Assembly: GCF_041675725.1 (NCBI RefSeq)
Contig: NZ_JBAYTI010000007.1
Coordinates: forward strand, 1-64,000
Direction: 5' to 3'
Origin: Castellaniella sp041675725
GTDB taxonomy: Bacteria; Pseudomonadota; Gammaproteobacteria; Burkholderiales; Burkholderiaceae_B
Length of the DNA stretch: 64,000 nt
Shown in pieces: positions 7,048 to 16,272 of this stretch. The notes beneath the pieces are model-generated. The model searched no databases. It worked only from the letters and a program-made list of their open reading frames with translations, and had not been told where the DNA came from. Positions within the stretch are counted from its first letter, which is position 1; each line of letters opens with the position of its first letter. A program made the translations under genes and the position numbers.

Positions 7048-9066
7048 TTGAAGACCTACCCCCATCTGCTTTCACCTTTAACCGTTGCCGGTGTCACGCT
7101 GCCAAACCGAATGGTAATGGGCGCCATGCACACCCGCATCGAAACCATGGATCGCCCGCTTGAGCGGCTGGCGGCATTCTATGCGCGCCGGGCTGAAGGT
7201 GAAATCAGCATGATCCTGACGGGGGGGTATTCGCCGACTCCCGAGGGCGTCCTGGAAGAAGGCGGGCTGTATCTGAACAGCGAAAATCAGCTCGCAGATC
7301 ACGCGCCCATTATATCGGCCATCCGTAACGCGGGTGGGCGTATTGTTTTGCAGATTCTGCATGCCGGCCGATATGCCAGAATAAATACTTGTGTGGCGCC
7401 CTCTGCGGTCAAGGCGCGGATCAACCGGTTTACGCCGCGTGCGCTATTAATCGATGAAATCTGGAACCTGATCGAACACTATGCCCATACGGCCGAGCTG
7501 GCAAAAAAAGCGGGTTATTCCGGTGTCGAGATCATGGGTTCAGAAGGCTATTTGATCAATGAATTTACGTCGGCCATTACGAATCACCGGGAAGACGAGT
7601 TTGGCGGTCGCTATGAAAATAGAATCCGCTTTCCTGTCGAAATAGTGAAAGCGGTCAAGCATCGGGTCGGCGAAGAATTCATGGTGATCTACCGCATTTC
7701 AGCGATTGAGCTGATGGACGGCGGCATGACGGGCACCGAGGTGGCCGAACTGGCACGGCGCATCGAAGCGGCGGGTGCGGATCTGATCAATACCGGTATT
7801 GGCTGGCATGAATCCAGCGTGCCGACCATCGCCGCAAGCGTCCCACGTGCAGCATGGCGGCAGGCCATTGCCAACGTCAAACAGGCCGTATCCATCCCGG
7901 TGATGGCATCCAACCGCATCAACGTACCCGCTGTGGCCGAAGACATCATCGCCAGTGGCGTGGCAGATCTGGTGTCCATGGCGCGCCCATTGCTGGCGGA
8001 TCCTGATTTTGCCCAAAAGGTGCGCCATGGCAATGTCGAGGAAATCATACCGTGCGTCGCCTGTAACCAGGCCTGCCTCGACCGGATTTTCACCGATAGC
8101 ACGGCCAGCTGCATGACCAATCCGCGGGCGGGCCACGAAATCGAGTTTCCAAAGGGCAAGGCCGCATCCAGCAAAAAGGTGGCGGTCATTGGCGGCGGGC
8201 CGGCCGGGATGGCGTTTGCGGTCAGCGCCGCCGAACGGGGCCACCAGGTGATCCTGTATGAAGCAACGCCCATGCTGGGCGGGCAGATCAACCTGGCAAG
8301 ACAGGTACCCGGAAAAAGTGAATTCAATGAATTGCTTCGCTATTTCCAAGTGATGCTAACGAAGCTGCAGGTCCCGACCCACCTGAACAAGGCGCCGTCC
8401 GTCGAAGAACTCAAGGCAGAAAAGTTCGACGACATCGTCGTCGCGACCGGTATCGTGCCTCGCCGGCCCGAGATCCCAGGGGTCGATCACGCCAAGGTCC
8501 TGAGCTACGTCGATGTGCTGAAGGGCAGCAAACCGGTCGGCCAGTCTGTGGCGATTCTAGGCGCGGGCGGTATCGGATTTGATGTGGCCGAATTTCTTGT
8601 AGGCGATACCGAAGAAGCATTGCAAACGGATGCATTCTATGACGCCTGGGGTGTCTCTACGGATCCAGGCGCATCCGGTGGCCTCACCGCCGCCGCTCGG
8701 CCGCATCCCGCACGTGCCGTACACATGTTTCAGCGGAAGAATGAACCCCTGGGAAGAAACCTGGGCAAAACAACAGGCTGGATCCTCAAGTCGAAATTGA
8801 AAAGAAACAACGTGTCCATGACGTCCGGCGTGACCTATGAGCGCATCGACGATCATGGCCTGCACTACAGCCTGGATGGTGAATCGCACGTGCTGGACGT
8901 GGACAACATCGTCCTCTGTACGGGTCAGATTTCCGAAAAGCGTTTGGCCGACGCGCTTTCGGAAGCAGGCCTGGCGTGCCACGTCATCGGTGGCGCAGAT
9001 TATGCAGAAGAACTTGACGCCGTCCGTGCAATCGACCAGGCGACCCGTTTGGCGGTGAATATCTGA
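7048..9066 (+). CDS. fadH: 2,4-dienoyl-CoA reductase (FadH-like, FMN/FAD/4Fe-4S)
   Basis: This 672-residue two-domain flavoprotein has the same length and plan as E. coli FadH. The N-terminal Old-Yellow-Enzyme barrel includes MGSEGYLINEF (proton-donor Tyr), TGIGWHE (catalytic His) and SMARP. The iron-sulfur motif follows as CVACNQAC then SCMTNPRA. The C-terminal half is a FAD/NAD(P)H reductase with VAVIGGGPAGMAFA and AILGAGGIGFDVAE. TTG at 7048 is chosen because GGGAG precedes it and the product then aligns with FadH from its first residues; an ATG at 7003 is in frame but lacks this. It should reduce 2,4-dienoyl-CoA or a related enoyl-CoA with NADPH. The following acyl-CoA ligase starts 13 bp later. 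Confidence 0.85.
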   Translation: MKTYPHLLSPLTVAGVTLPNRMVMGAMHTRIETMDRPLERLAAFYARRAEGEISMILTGGYSPTPEGVLEEGGLYLNSENQLADHAPIISAIRNAGGRIVLQILHAGRYARINTCVAPSAVKARINRFTPRALLIDEIWNLIEHYAHTAELAKKAGYSGVEIMGSEGYLINEFTSAITNHREDEFGGRYENRIRFPVEIVKAVKHRVGEEFMVIYRISAIELMDGGMTGTEVAELARRIEAAGADLINTGIGWHESSVPTIAASVPRAAWRQAIANVKQAVSIPVMASNRINVPAVAEDIIASGVADLVSMARPLLADPDFAQKVRHGNVEEIIPCVACNQACLDRIFTDSTASCMTNPRAGHEIEFPKGKAASSKKVAVIGGGPAGMAFAVSAAERGHQVILYEATPMLGGQINLARQVPGKSEFNELLRYFQVMLTKLQVPTHLNKAPSVEELKAEKFDDIVVATGIVPRRPEIPGVDHAKVLSYVDVLKGSKPVGQSVAILGAGGIGFDVAEFLVGDTEEALQTDAFYDAWGVSTDPGASGGLTAAARPHPARAVHMFQRKNEPLGRNLGKTTGWILKSKLKRNNVSMTSGVTYERIDDHGLHYSLDGESHVLDVDNIVLCTGQISEKRLADALSEAGLACHVIGGADYAEELDAVRAIDQATRLAVNI

Positions 9067-9078
9067 AGAGAGGCGGAT

Positions 9079-10734
9079 ATGAACATGTATAACGTCGATC
9101 TGGACAAGTGCGAGGCAAATTACCAGCCTTTGACACCGATCCAGTTTTTACATCGATCGGCGGATGTTTTTCCTGAGCGCACGGCCGTGATCTACAGAGA
9201 TCGAAAATATACTTGGTCTGAGTACTCCGAACGGTGCCACAAGCTGGCAAGAGCACTGATTGCAACAGGGATCGGCCGTGGCGATACCGTATCGATCATG
9301 GCGGCCAATATCCCGGCGATGGCTGAGGCGGCATTTGGCGTTCCCATGAGCGGTGCGGTCCTGAATTGCATCAATATCCGCCTGGATGCAGCCAGCGTTG
9401 CATTCATCCTTAAACATTCAGAAGCCAAGGTGTTTTTTGTCGATCAACAGTTTGCCAGCGTTGCAAAAGCCGCGATTGCGCAAGCGGGCCTCGAGGACGT
9501 GCGCGTCATCGATATCGCAGACCCGTTGATTCAATGCCCCGAGATGGTTGGCGACATCGAATACGAAGACTACATTGCCGCTGCGCCTGGCGATATCGCC
9601 ATTGTATATCCAGAGGACGAGTGGGATGCGATCGCGCTGAACTATACGTCGGGTACAACGGGCGATCCCAAGGGGGTCGTTTATCATCATCGTGGTGCCT
9701 ATTTGAATGCACTGGGTCAAGTGATCAACGCGAACTTTCTGGGTAAAGTACCGGTATATCTCTGGACGTTGCCCTTGTTTCACTGCAATGGGTGGTGTTT
9801 TGCATGGGCGGTGGCGGCAATCGGCGGAACGAACGTCTGTCTTCGGAAAGCGGCGGCCGAAGACATCTTCGAGGCGATTGCCGCGCATCAGGTCACGCAT
9901 TTTTGCTGTGCGCCAACGATCCTGGATTTTATGATCGCGGGCAAGCCCGACGGCTGGAAAAACCCCGCCGAGCCGGTCAAGGTGTTGTGTGCGGGGGCTT
10001 CGCCCCCTGTGGCCACCCTGAAAAAATCGATGGCGATCGGCCTCGACGTCGTGCACGTGTACGGCATGACAGAGCAGCATGGGGTTGCGACGATTTGCGA
10101 GCCGCAAGCGTCCTGGGCCGAGCTGGATCCTGAGCAACAGATCAGGCAAATCGGACGCCAGGGGGTGCGCTCTGTCGTGACGGATCAGATGGCCGTTTGC
10201 TCACCCGACACGTATGAAGAGGTCCCGCGGGATGGCTCGACCATCGGCGAGGTCATGATTCGCGGCAATATTGCCATGAAGGGATACCTCAAGAACCCGA
10301 AGGCCACGCAAGCGGCTTTCAGGAACGGCTGGTATCACACGGGCGATCTTGCGGTGGTTCATGAAGACGGCTATATCGAAATCAAGGACAGGTCGAAAGA
10401 CTTGATCATTTCTGGCGGGGAGAATATTTCCTCGATCGAGGTAGAGGATGTCTTGTATGCCTATCCCGGGGTCGTTGGCGCTGCGGTGGTGGCCGTGCCC
10501 GATGAAAAATGGGGTGAAGTGCCATGCGCGGTGGTCGAACTGAGCCCCGCACACCAGGCTGTGGTCACCGAACAGGACATCATCGAGCATTGCCGGGCGC
10601 ATCTGGCCGGTTTCAAAACGCCCAAGCACGTCATTTTCGAACCATTGATCCGGACTGCAACGGGGAAACTGCAGAAATTCAAGCTGCGCACCCATGCCAC
10701 AGACGTCGTCAGCAGCAGAGGCAAACCAAGGTAA
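9079..10734 (+). CDS. Acyl-CoA ligase (AMP-forming), DmdB/medium-chain type
   Basis: This 551-residue ANL enzyme forms an acyl-CoA from a free acid. Visible motifs are NYTSGTTGDPKG (phosphate loop), the acid-pocket region LPLFHCNGWCFAW, VYGMTEQHG, WYHTGDLAVVHEDGYIEIKD, then DRSKDLIISGGENISS and the final lysine motif RTATGKLQK. The FHCNGW stretch is typical of the group that includes methylmercaptopropionate-CoA ligase and medium-chain fatty acid ligases. It has an AGAGGCGG ribosome site and lies between the FadH-like enzyme and a binding protein, so all three probably act on one imported compound. Confidence 0.85.
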   Translation: MNMYNVDLDKCEANYQPLTPIQFLHRSADVFPERTAVIYRDRKYTWSEYSERCHKLARALIATGIGRGDTVSIMAANIPAMAEAAFGVPMSGAVLNCINIRLDAASVAFILKHSEAKVFFVDQQFASVAKAAIAQAGLEDVRVIDIADPLIQCPEMVGDIEYEDYIAAAPGDIAIVYPEDEWDAIALNYTSGTTGDPKGVVYHHRGAYLNALGQVINANFLGKVPVYLWTLPLFHCNGWCFAWAVAAIGGTNVCLRKAAAEDIFEAIAAHQVTHFCCAPTILDFMIAGKPDGWKNPAEPVKVLCAGASPPVATLKKSMAIGLDVVHVYGMTEQHGVATICEPQASWAELDPEQQIRQIGRQGVRSVVTDQMAVCSPDTYEEVPRDGSTIGEVMIRGNIAMKGYLKNPKATQAAFRNGWYHTGDLAVVHEDGYIEIKDRSKDLIISGGENISSIEVEDVLYAYPGVVGAAVVAVPDEKWGEVPCAVVELSPAHQAVVTEQDIIEHCRAHLAGFKTPKHVIFEPLIRTATGKLQKFKLRTHATDVVSSRGKPR

Positions 10735-10785
10735 CACAATAATTTAATGTGCCGACATGTCGGCGATTCCAGAGGAGACGTTCCA

Positions 10786-11985
10786 ATGAAATCTCGTTGT
10801 ATATCCATCGCGGTCTCGGCGCTGGCCGGGCTGATGATTACCGCCCCTGCTTTCGGAAACGAACGGGAAGTCAACATCGCCGGATTCGGTGCCAAGTCTG
10901 GCGTGATCCGGCTCTTTGGCATGAACAGCGAAGCGGCCATGAAGGCGGCTGTCAAGGCCATCAACGATAGCGGGGGGGTCAAGCTGGGCGACGGCGCGAC
11001 AGGAAAGCTCAAGCTCACGTACTACGATGACCGTTGTAACGCAGAAGAGGGTATTTCAGTGGTCCGTCGGATTGCCACCACCGAGGCCATCGTCGGTGTG
11101 GGGCCCAGTTGCTCGAACGTGGGCGAGTCGGTGTTCGGGATCTTGCAGAAAAAAGTGGGCGACGACAGCGACAGCGGTCTTCAGTTTCCCATTTTTGGTG
11201 ATGTGGCCGCAAAAGTCGGGCTCGCGAGTATTTCGGAATGGTCTTTCAGAAATATCCCGAATGAAATGGAGATGTACAAGGATTTATTCACCTGGGCGCA
11301 AAAAAACCATCCAGAGCTGAAGACCGTGTACGGTGGGGTCGAAGTGGACTTTGCCCACTCCAAATCCACATTCGAAGCCATGAAGGCACAAGCCAAGGCG
11401 CATGGCTACGAGCTTGTGGGGGAAAGCGAGTGGCTGCTGAACGACACGACTTTTTCCAACCAGGTACGCGACATGCGTCGGTCGAATGCGGACATTGTGC
11501 TCATCTCGGCGCATCCGGTAACGACATGCGGCGCACTGAATGAAATGGCGCGCCAGAATGTCAAACCCAAGCTTTTGATTGGCCTGACCAGTTCATCCAC
11601 TGTTGAAACATTGAATGGCTGCGGGAAGCAGGCCGAGGGCATGATTATTCCGACAGGCTTTGCACCGATCAATGACCGGGCCCGGCAGGCGTCCGACCAG
11701 ATCTCCGAACAGGGTGGAAGTGCGGACCTGCACAGTGCCGCGTCCTATGAGAACATTTTTATTCTTAAAGATGTGATCGAGTCGCAAGGCGTCATGGCCA
11801 AGCCGGACACTGTTTCCGAAGACCGTCAAAAAATCCGCCAGGGGCTTGCGCAGCTGCCAGAAACGGAAGGCTTGCTTGGCGTCGCGGCGCGTACGGATGA
11901 TCGCGAGGCAGTAAAACCCTATGTGTTCGTGCAGGCCCAAAACGGCAGCTGGGAGATGATTTACAACCCGGCCGACGAAAAATAA
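10786..11985 (+). CDS. Periplasmic substrate-binding protein for the tandem Liv importer
   Basis: This 399-residue Liv-type binding protein has a Sec signal (MKSRCISIAV..., cleavage near TAPAFG). The mature part shows the family features NSEAAMKAAVKAINDSGG, LTYYDDRCNAEEGISVVRRI and VGVGPSCSNVG. ATG at 10786 with AGAGGAGAC upstream is preferred over ATG at 10747, which would put a charged leader before the signal peptide. It is the only binding protein ahead of two complete permease/ATPase sets, so it either serves both or a partner binding protein is encoded elsewhere. The ligand is unknown. Confidence 0.85.
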   Translation: MKSRCISIAVSALAGLMITAPAFGNEREVNIAGFGAKSGVIRLFGMNSEAAMKAAVKAINDSGGVKLGDGATGKLKLTYYDDRCNAEEGISVVRRIATTEAIVGVGPSCSNVGESVFGILQKKVGDDSDSGLQFPIFGDVAAKVGLASISEWSFRNIPNEMEMYKDLFTWAQKNHPELKTVYGGVEVDFAHSKSTFEAMKAQAKAHGYELVGESEWLLNDTTFSNQVRDMRRSNADIVLISAHPVTTCGALNEMARQNVKPKLLIGLTSSSTVETLNGCGKQAEGMIIPTGFAPINDRARQASDQISEQGGSADLHSAASYENIFILKDVIESQGVMAKPDTVSEDRQKIRQGLAQLPETEGLLGVAARTDDREAVKPYVFVQAQNGSWEMIYNPADEK

Positions 11986-12027
11986 CGGGCTGAACACATT
12001 CGCATAGTTCACATAAGGGGGTGAAGC

Positions 12028-12915
12028 GTGGATCCGTATTTTCTGATCGATACGGCACAGTCTTTGATGAGCGGGATGCTCTATGGCTCGACGTATGCCT
12101 TGATTGGCCTCGGGTTCACCCTCATTTTCGGTGTCATGCACAAGATCGACCTCACGTACGCCGCAACATCGATTGGCGGTGCGTATGCCAGTATTCTAGT
12201 ACTGCAGTCGGTATCCGCACCGGCCATCGTCGTTTTCTTGCTGGCGGCGTGTGCCGGCGGGCTGATTGGGCTTTTGGTCTATTTTGCGTGTTTTCACTTC
12301 ATTTCGTCCAAGCACCCTTTGGCCATGCTGATGGCTACGCTGGGCATGCTCTTGTTCATCGAAGAGGTGATCATACAGGCGACCGACGGTGTGCCGATTT
12401 CCTTTCCAGTGCTTGTCGAACACTCGATCATGCTGGGTGAATTCTACATTCGCGGGGATCTGATCGCCGTATTCCTGGTTGCCTGCGTCTGCATGGCGGG
12501 GCTGCTGTGGCTGTTGCATCGGACCCGGCTGGGTCTGGGTACGCGTGCCGTGGCACAGCAGCCAACGGCCGCCATGCTGTGTGGCATCAATCTGGCCGTC
12601 GTGAATTCGCAGCTTTTCATCATTACCGGATTGTTGGGCGGCGTGGCAGGGGCCATGATAGGTTCGGCCGTGGGGGCATTGTCTCCTCTGCTGACTTTGC
12701 CGCTGACGGTCAAAGGCCTGGTCGTTACAGTGATTGGCGGGCTGGGCAGCATACCGGGCGCCATCATCGCCGGGTTGTTCGTGGGCGGGCTGGAAAACGT
12801 CTTCCAGCACCTGCGTGGCGTCAGCGAGCGCGATCTGTACGTGATGCTGTTGTTGTTCATATTCTTGGTCGTACGGCCCAATGGCCTGTTCGGCTCGGTT
12901 TCAGCACGGGATTGA
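12028..12915 (+). CDS. LivH-type permease (set 1)
   Basis: This 295-residue inner-membrane permease subunit of a branched-chain-type ABC importer has about eight hydrophobic segments. It shows the family motifs YALIGLGFTLIFGVMHKIDLTYA and, near the end, VIGGLGSIPGAIIAGLFVGG. It starts with GTG after an AAGGGGG site. It is the first gene of the first H-M-G-F set and pairs with the LivM-type protein 12 bp downstream to form the heterodimeric channel. Confidence 0.88.
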   Translation: MDPYFLIDTAQSLMSGMLYGSTYALIGLGFTLIFGVMHKIDLTYAATSIGGAYASILVLQSVSAPAIVVFLLAACAGGLIGLLVYFACFHFISSKHPLAMLMATLGMLLFIEEVIIQATDGVPISFPVLVEHSIMLGEFYIRGDLIAVFLVACVCMAGLLWLLHRTRLGLGTRAVAQQPTAAMLCGINLAVVNSQLFIITGLLGGVAGAMIGSAVGALSPLLTLPLTVKGLVVTVIGGLGSIPGAIIAGLFVGGLENVFQHLRGVSERDLYVMLLLFIFLVVRPNGLFGSVSARD

Positions 12916-12927
12916 GGCGGTCGCACC

Positions 12928-13824
12928 ATGAATTTTTATTTCAGTCTGATCCAGGTTATCGGAATCCATACCTTGCTTGGCCTGTCGTCCTACTGGATCT
13001 TGCTGAGCGGGCAGGTCAGTCTTGCGCAGGCCGCCTTTTTTGGTATTGGGGCCTATCTGGCAGGGATGCTGACCACGCTGTGGGGTTGGCCACTGGTGCC
13101 CGCCATCCTGATGGCGGCCCTGGTGTCCGGTACGGTTGCGTTTGTAGTGGGGTTTCCGGCATTGCGTGTCCGGGGCCTGATTCTGGTGGTCGCCACGCTC
13201 GCATTTGGCGAGATGGTCAGGGTGGTCTTGTTCAACCTGAATTACCGCATTGTGGTGGATGGGGTCGAAGTGGGCCCTGCCGGTGGCCAAGGTTTTTCGC
13301 ATATCCGGTATTTTCCGATCAACGGCTGGACAGTCTTCGACGTCATGATCTTCATCTGGGTGGTGGTGGCCATCGTCATGGCGGGGCTCTGGTGGCTGGA
13401 TCGCTGTCGTATCGGCGCCGTATTGCGGGCGGTTGGCGAGGATGAGGTGGCGGCCCAGGCAACGGGCATCAACATCACCGCGATCAAGGTGCTGGCAATG
13501 ACGGTCAGCGGCGCGCTCGCAGGCCTCGGAGGGGGGGTATTTGCGCATTACACGACCCACATCGAGCACGTCCAGTTTGGCATCGTGCTCGCTGCGTTTG
13601 CCATTTCTTATCCGATATTGGGGGGGCTTTCCAGCGTTTTTGGTACGCTGCTCGCGGTGATTTTCATCCAGGGGTTCTTGATCGAGGGGCTTCGTTTTAT
13701 CGGCGACTGGCGCAGCCTGGTGTTCGGCTTGTTTATCGTCCTGGTCATGAATCTTCGCCCCGAAGGCTTGCTGCATCCGTTTTCCAAACGGCCGGTCGCC
13801 CGCTCGGGCAAGGCAGGAGGCTGA
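12928..13824 (+). CDS. LivM-type permease (set 1)
   Basis: This is a 298-residue polytopic membrane protein, the second channel subunit. Typical LivM features are LSSYWILLSGQVSLAQAAFF near the N-terminus, GFPALRVRGLILVVATLAFGE, the cytoplasmic coupling stretch LRAVGEDEVAAQATGINI and LAGLGGGVFAHYT. It ends 1 bp before the ATG of the LivG-type ATPase, consistent with translational coupling. Confidence 0.88.
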   Translation: MNFYFSLIQVIGIHTLLGLSSYWILLSGQVSLAQAAFFGIGAYLAGMLTTLWGWPLVPAILMAALVSGTVAFVVGFPALRVRGLILVVATLAFGEMVRVVLFNLNYRIVVDGVEVGPAGGQGFSHIRYFPINGWTVFDVMIFIWVVVAIVMAGLWWLDRCRIGAVLRAVGEDEVAAQATGINITAIKVLAMTVSGALAGLGGGVFAHYTTHIEHVQFGIVLAAFAISYPILGGLSSVFGTLLAVIFIQGFLIEGLRFIGDWRSLVFGLFIVLVMNLRPEGLLHPFSKRPVARSGKAGG

Positions 13825-13825
13825 C

Positions 13826-14569
13826 ATGTTGCACGTTCGAGCCCTGAGCAAAAATTTCGGCGGCATTCGCGCGCTGGACGATCTTAGCTTTCATATCCAA
13901 CCGGGCGAGATTCATGGCTTGATCGGCCCGAATGGTTCCGGAAAAAGCACGACCGTCAATCTCATATCGGGTCTGTATACGGCGTCGTCCGGCACGATCG
14001 AGTTCCTGGGGAAAGACATTACGTCATTGCCGCTGCATCATCGCCCGATGCTGGGCATCAGCCGTACTTTTCAGAACATACGCTTGTTTGGCAGGCTGAG
14101 CGTCTGGAAGAATCTCTGGATTGCGCAGCGGCAAAACGGCCAGAAACCCGTCGGCTTTCTCCATAAATGGATCGGTGGCGAAGGGGCCGCTCGGGATGAA
14201 ATCGATGAGATTCTCGAGTTTTCTGCATTGCACCACAGGAAGGACGTGCTGGCCGCAAACCTTTCGTTTGGCGAGCAGCGGCGCCTGGAACTCGCGCGGG
14301 CCATTGCGTGCAAACCCAAGCTCATTTTGATGGACGAGCCTGCTGCGGGCATGAACCTCGAAGAAATCAGCAATCTCGAAGACCGGATCGTGAACCTGAA
14401 GCAGCGCGGCATGACCGTCTTGCTGATCGAGCATCACATGAATCTGGTCATGTCGGTCAGCGATCGCATCACCGTCTTGAATTTTGGACGAAAAATCGCA
14501 GAAGGGACGGCACAATCGGTTCAGTCGGACCCTGCTGTGCAAGAGGCCTATCTCGGAGTGCCTGCATGA
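13826..14569 (+). CDS. LivG-type ATPase (set 1)
   Basis: This 247-residue ABC ATPase has Walker A GPNGSGKST, the Q-loop near SRTFQNIRLF, the signature LSFGEQRRLELARAI, Walker B LILMDEPAAGMN and switch IEHHM. The LSFGEQ signature and the SRTFQN element identify LivG rather than LivF. It powers the LivH/LivM pair. The stop overlaps the start of the next ATPase (ATGA). Confidence 0.9.
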   Translation: MLHVRALSKNFGGIRALDDLSFHIQPGEIHGLIGPNGSGKSTTVNLISGLYTASSGTIEFLGKDITSLPLHHRPMLGISRTFQNIRLFGRLSVWKNLWIAQRQNGQKPVGFLHKWIGGEGAARDEIDEILEFSALHHRKDVLAANLSFGEQRRLELARAIACKPKLILMDEPAAGMNLEEISNLEDRIVNLKQRGMTVLLIEHHMNLVMSVSDRITVLNFGRKIAEGTAQSVQSDPAVQEAYLGVPA

Positions 14570-15285
14570 GTGTTCTGTTACGTATATCCGACCTGGCAAC
14601 CTCTTACGGCCGGATAGAAGTTCTTCGTGCCGTTTCCCTTCAGGCCGAGAAAGGCAAGATTACCTGCCTGTTGGGGCCCAACGGGGCAGGAAAGACGACG
14701 CTGATGATGACCGTGGCGGGGGTGCTCAAGCCCCAATCCGGGCATATTCATTTTCTCGATCGAGACATCGCGGGTACGTCACCCAGTACCATCGTGCGTT
14801 CAGGCATTGCGCTCGTGCCCGAGAACCGGCTGGTTTTCAAGGACATGAGCGTCCTGGATAACCTGAATGCGGGTGCCATTACGCGCAAGGACCATGAACA
14901 AATCCATAAAGACCGTGAACGGCTGCTGGATCGTTTTCCCCGCCTGCGCGAACGCTCGTCCCAGCTGGCCGGCACCTTGTCGGGGGGTGAACAGCAGATG
15001 CTGGCGATCGCACGCGCCTTGATGTCGAATCCGCGCCTGCTGCTGATGGACGAGCCCTCTGTGGGGCTTGCCCCGCTGGTCGTCCAAGAGATCTTCACGA
15101 TTATCTCAGAGCTCAAGCAGGATGGCGTGTCGATTTTTCTTGTAGAACAGAATGTACGCATGTCATTGAAGATCGCAGACCATTTTTATCTGATGGATCA
15201 TGGGCGTATCGTTTTTGACGGCGCCCCCGATGAGTTCGCGGAAGACGAAGTCATCAGTCGCGCCTACCTTGGAGAGCGCCGCTGA
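14566..15285 (+). CDS. LivF-type ATPase (set 1)
   Basis: This is a 239-residue ABC ATPase with an intact N-terminus (LLRISDLATSYGRIEVLRAVSL), Walker A GPNGAGKTT, signature LSGGEQQMLAIARAL, Walker B LLLMDEPSVGLAP and FLVEQNVRMSL. ATG at 14566 overlaps the preceding stop and gives the normal LivF length; an open frame extends upstream only because it reads through livG in another frame. It is a useful comparison for the damaged LivF at the window start. Confidence 0.9.
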   Translation: MSVLLRISDLATSYGRIEVLRAVSLQAEKGKITCLLGPNGAGKTTLMMTVAGVLKPQSGHIHFLDRDIAGTSPSTIVRSGIALVPENRLVFKDMSVLDNLNAGAITRKDHEQIHKDRERLLDRFPRLRERSSQLAGTLSGGEQQMLAIARALMSNPRLLLMDEPSVGLAPLVVQEIFTIISELKQDGVSIFLVEQNVRMSLKIADHFYLMDHGRIVFDGAPDEFAEDEVISRAYLGERR

Positions 15286-15369
15286 CGTTTTACCGAACGC
15301 CGTGTTGGTTGATCCCCAGGCGGCGCGCCGGCGCATGGCCTATGCGTGTGGCGTATTTTTGAGGACACA

Positions 15370-16272
15370 ATGTTTGTCGACATTGTTCAGAACACGATTG
15401 AAGGCCTGGCTCACGGCGCGGCATATGGGTTGATCGCCCTGGGTTTTACATTGATGTTCGGCGTGATGGGCCGGCTGAATCTGGCGTACGGTTCGATCAT
15501 CATGATTGGCCTGTATGCGGGTATTTTTGTACAGTCACGCTGGCATGTGCATTGGATGGTCGTCGCAGGCACTGTCATGGCTTGTTCCGTCATTGCGGGG
15601 ATTTACGTAGAACGTTTATGTTTTGCACCGATGCGTGACGGAGCGGCAATGGCCTCGCTGGTTGCCAGTTTTGCCATCTGGATGCAGCTCGAAGAAGCGG
15701 CGATGCTGGTGTTGCCGCGGCATTCCTATCCATTTCCGGCACCTACCGATCAGGTGGTCATCGAGCTGGGCCCGTTCTTGTTGAGGGGGGATCATCTCGT
15801 CACGCTGGGCACGGCTGCCCTGATCATGATCATCCTCGAGAGACTGGTGCAGAACAGCCGCTTTGGCCTGGGTTTGCGGGCGATTGCGGAAAGTCCGCGC
15901 GCAGCGGGCTTCGTCGGGCAGCATGTACGACGCTCGCTTTTTTTGGTTTTCATTATTGCGTCCATGGTGGGCGGTGTGGCGGGCTGGTTGATTGCTTCCA
16001 CGAACCACCAGGTTTCCGCCATGTTTGGCATGTGGGCGACGTATAAAGGGCTGGTTGCCGCCATGCTGGGCGGGTTGGGTTCCATGCGTGGCGCGCTGGC
16101 CGGCGGTTTGCTGTTGGGTTTGGTTGAAGCGTACTCGCTCTGGGCGTTCGGGCCCCAGATCCGGGATCTATCAGCCAGTTTGATATTGTTCCTTTTGATT
16201 GTCATGCGTCCTGGTGGCCTTTTTGGCCAAAAGCAGGCCATGCTGGGTGCTGCTGCACGTACAAGGCTGTGA
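15370..16272 (+). CDS. LivH-type permease (set 2)
   Basis: This is a 300-residue LivH-family permease and the first gene of a second H-M-G-F set. It has AAYGLIALGFTLMFGVMGRLNLAYGS and the C-terminal MLGGLGSMRGALAGGLLLG. ATG at 15370 follows GAGG and is preferred over an ATG eight codons earlier. It is 84 bp from the end of set 1. It is clearly homologous to the set 1 protein but not a recent copy, since most positions outside the motifs differ. Confidence 0.87.
   Translation: MFVDIVQNTIEGLAHGAAYGLIALGFTLMFGVMGRLNLAYGSIIMIGLYAGIFVQSRWHVHWMVVAGTVMACSVIAGIYVERLCFAPMRDGAAMASLVASFAIWMQLEEAAMLVLPRHSYPFPAPTDQVVIELGPFLLRGDHLVTLGTAALIMIILERLVQNSRFGLGLRAIAESPRAAGFVGQHVRRSLFLVFIIASMVGGVAGWLIASTNHQVSAMFGMWATYKGLVAAMLGGLGSMRGALAGGLLLGLVEAYSLWAFGPQIRDLSASLILFLLIVMRPGGLFGQKQAMLGAAARTRL

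Noticed and set aside
12901..13866. 321-codon minus-strand frame across the set 1 livM gene
   Set aside because: The product is hydrophilic and His/Gln-rich, a typical shadow of a membrane-protein gene on the other strand.
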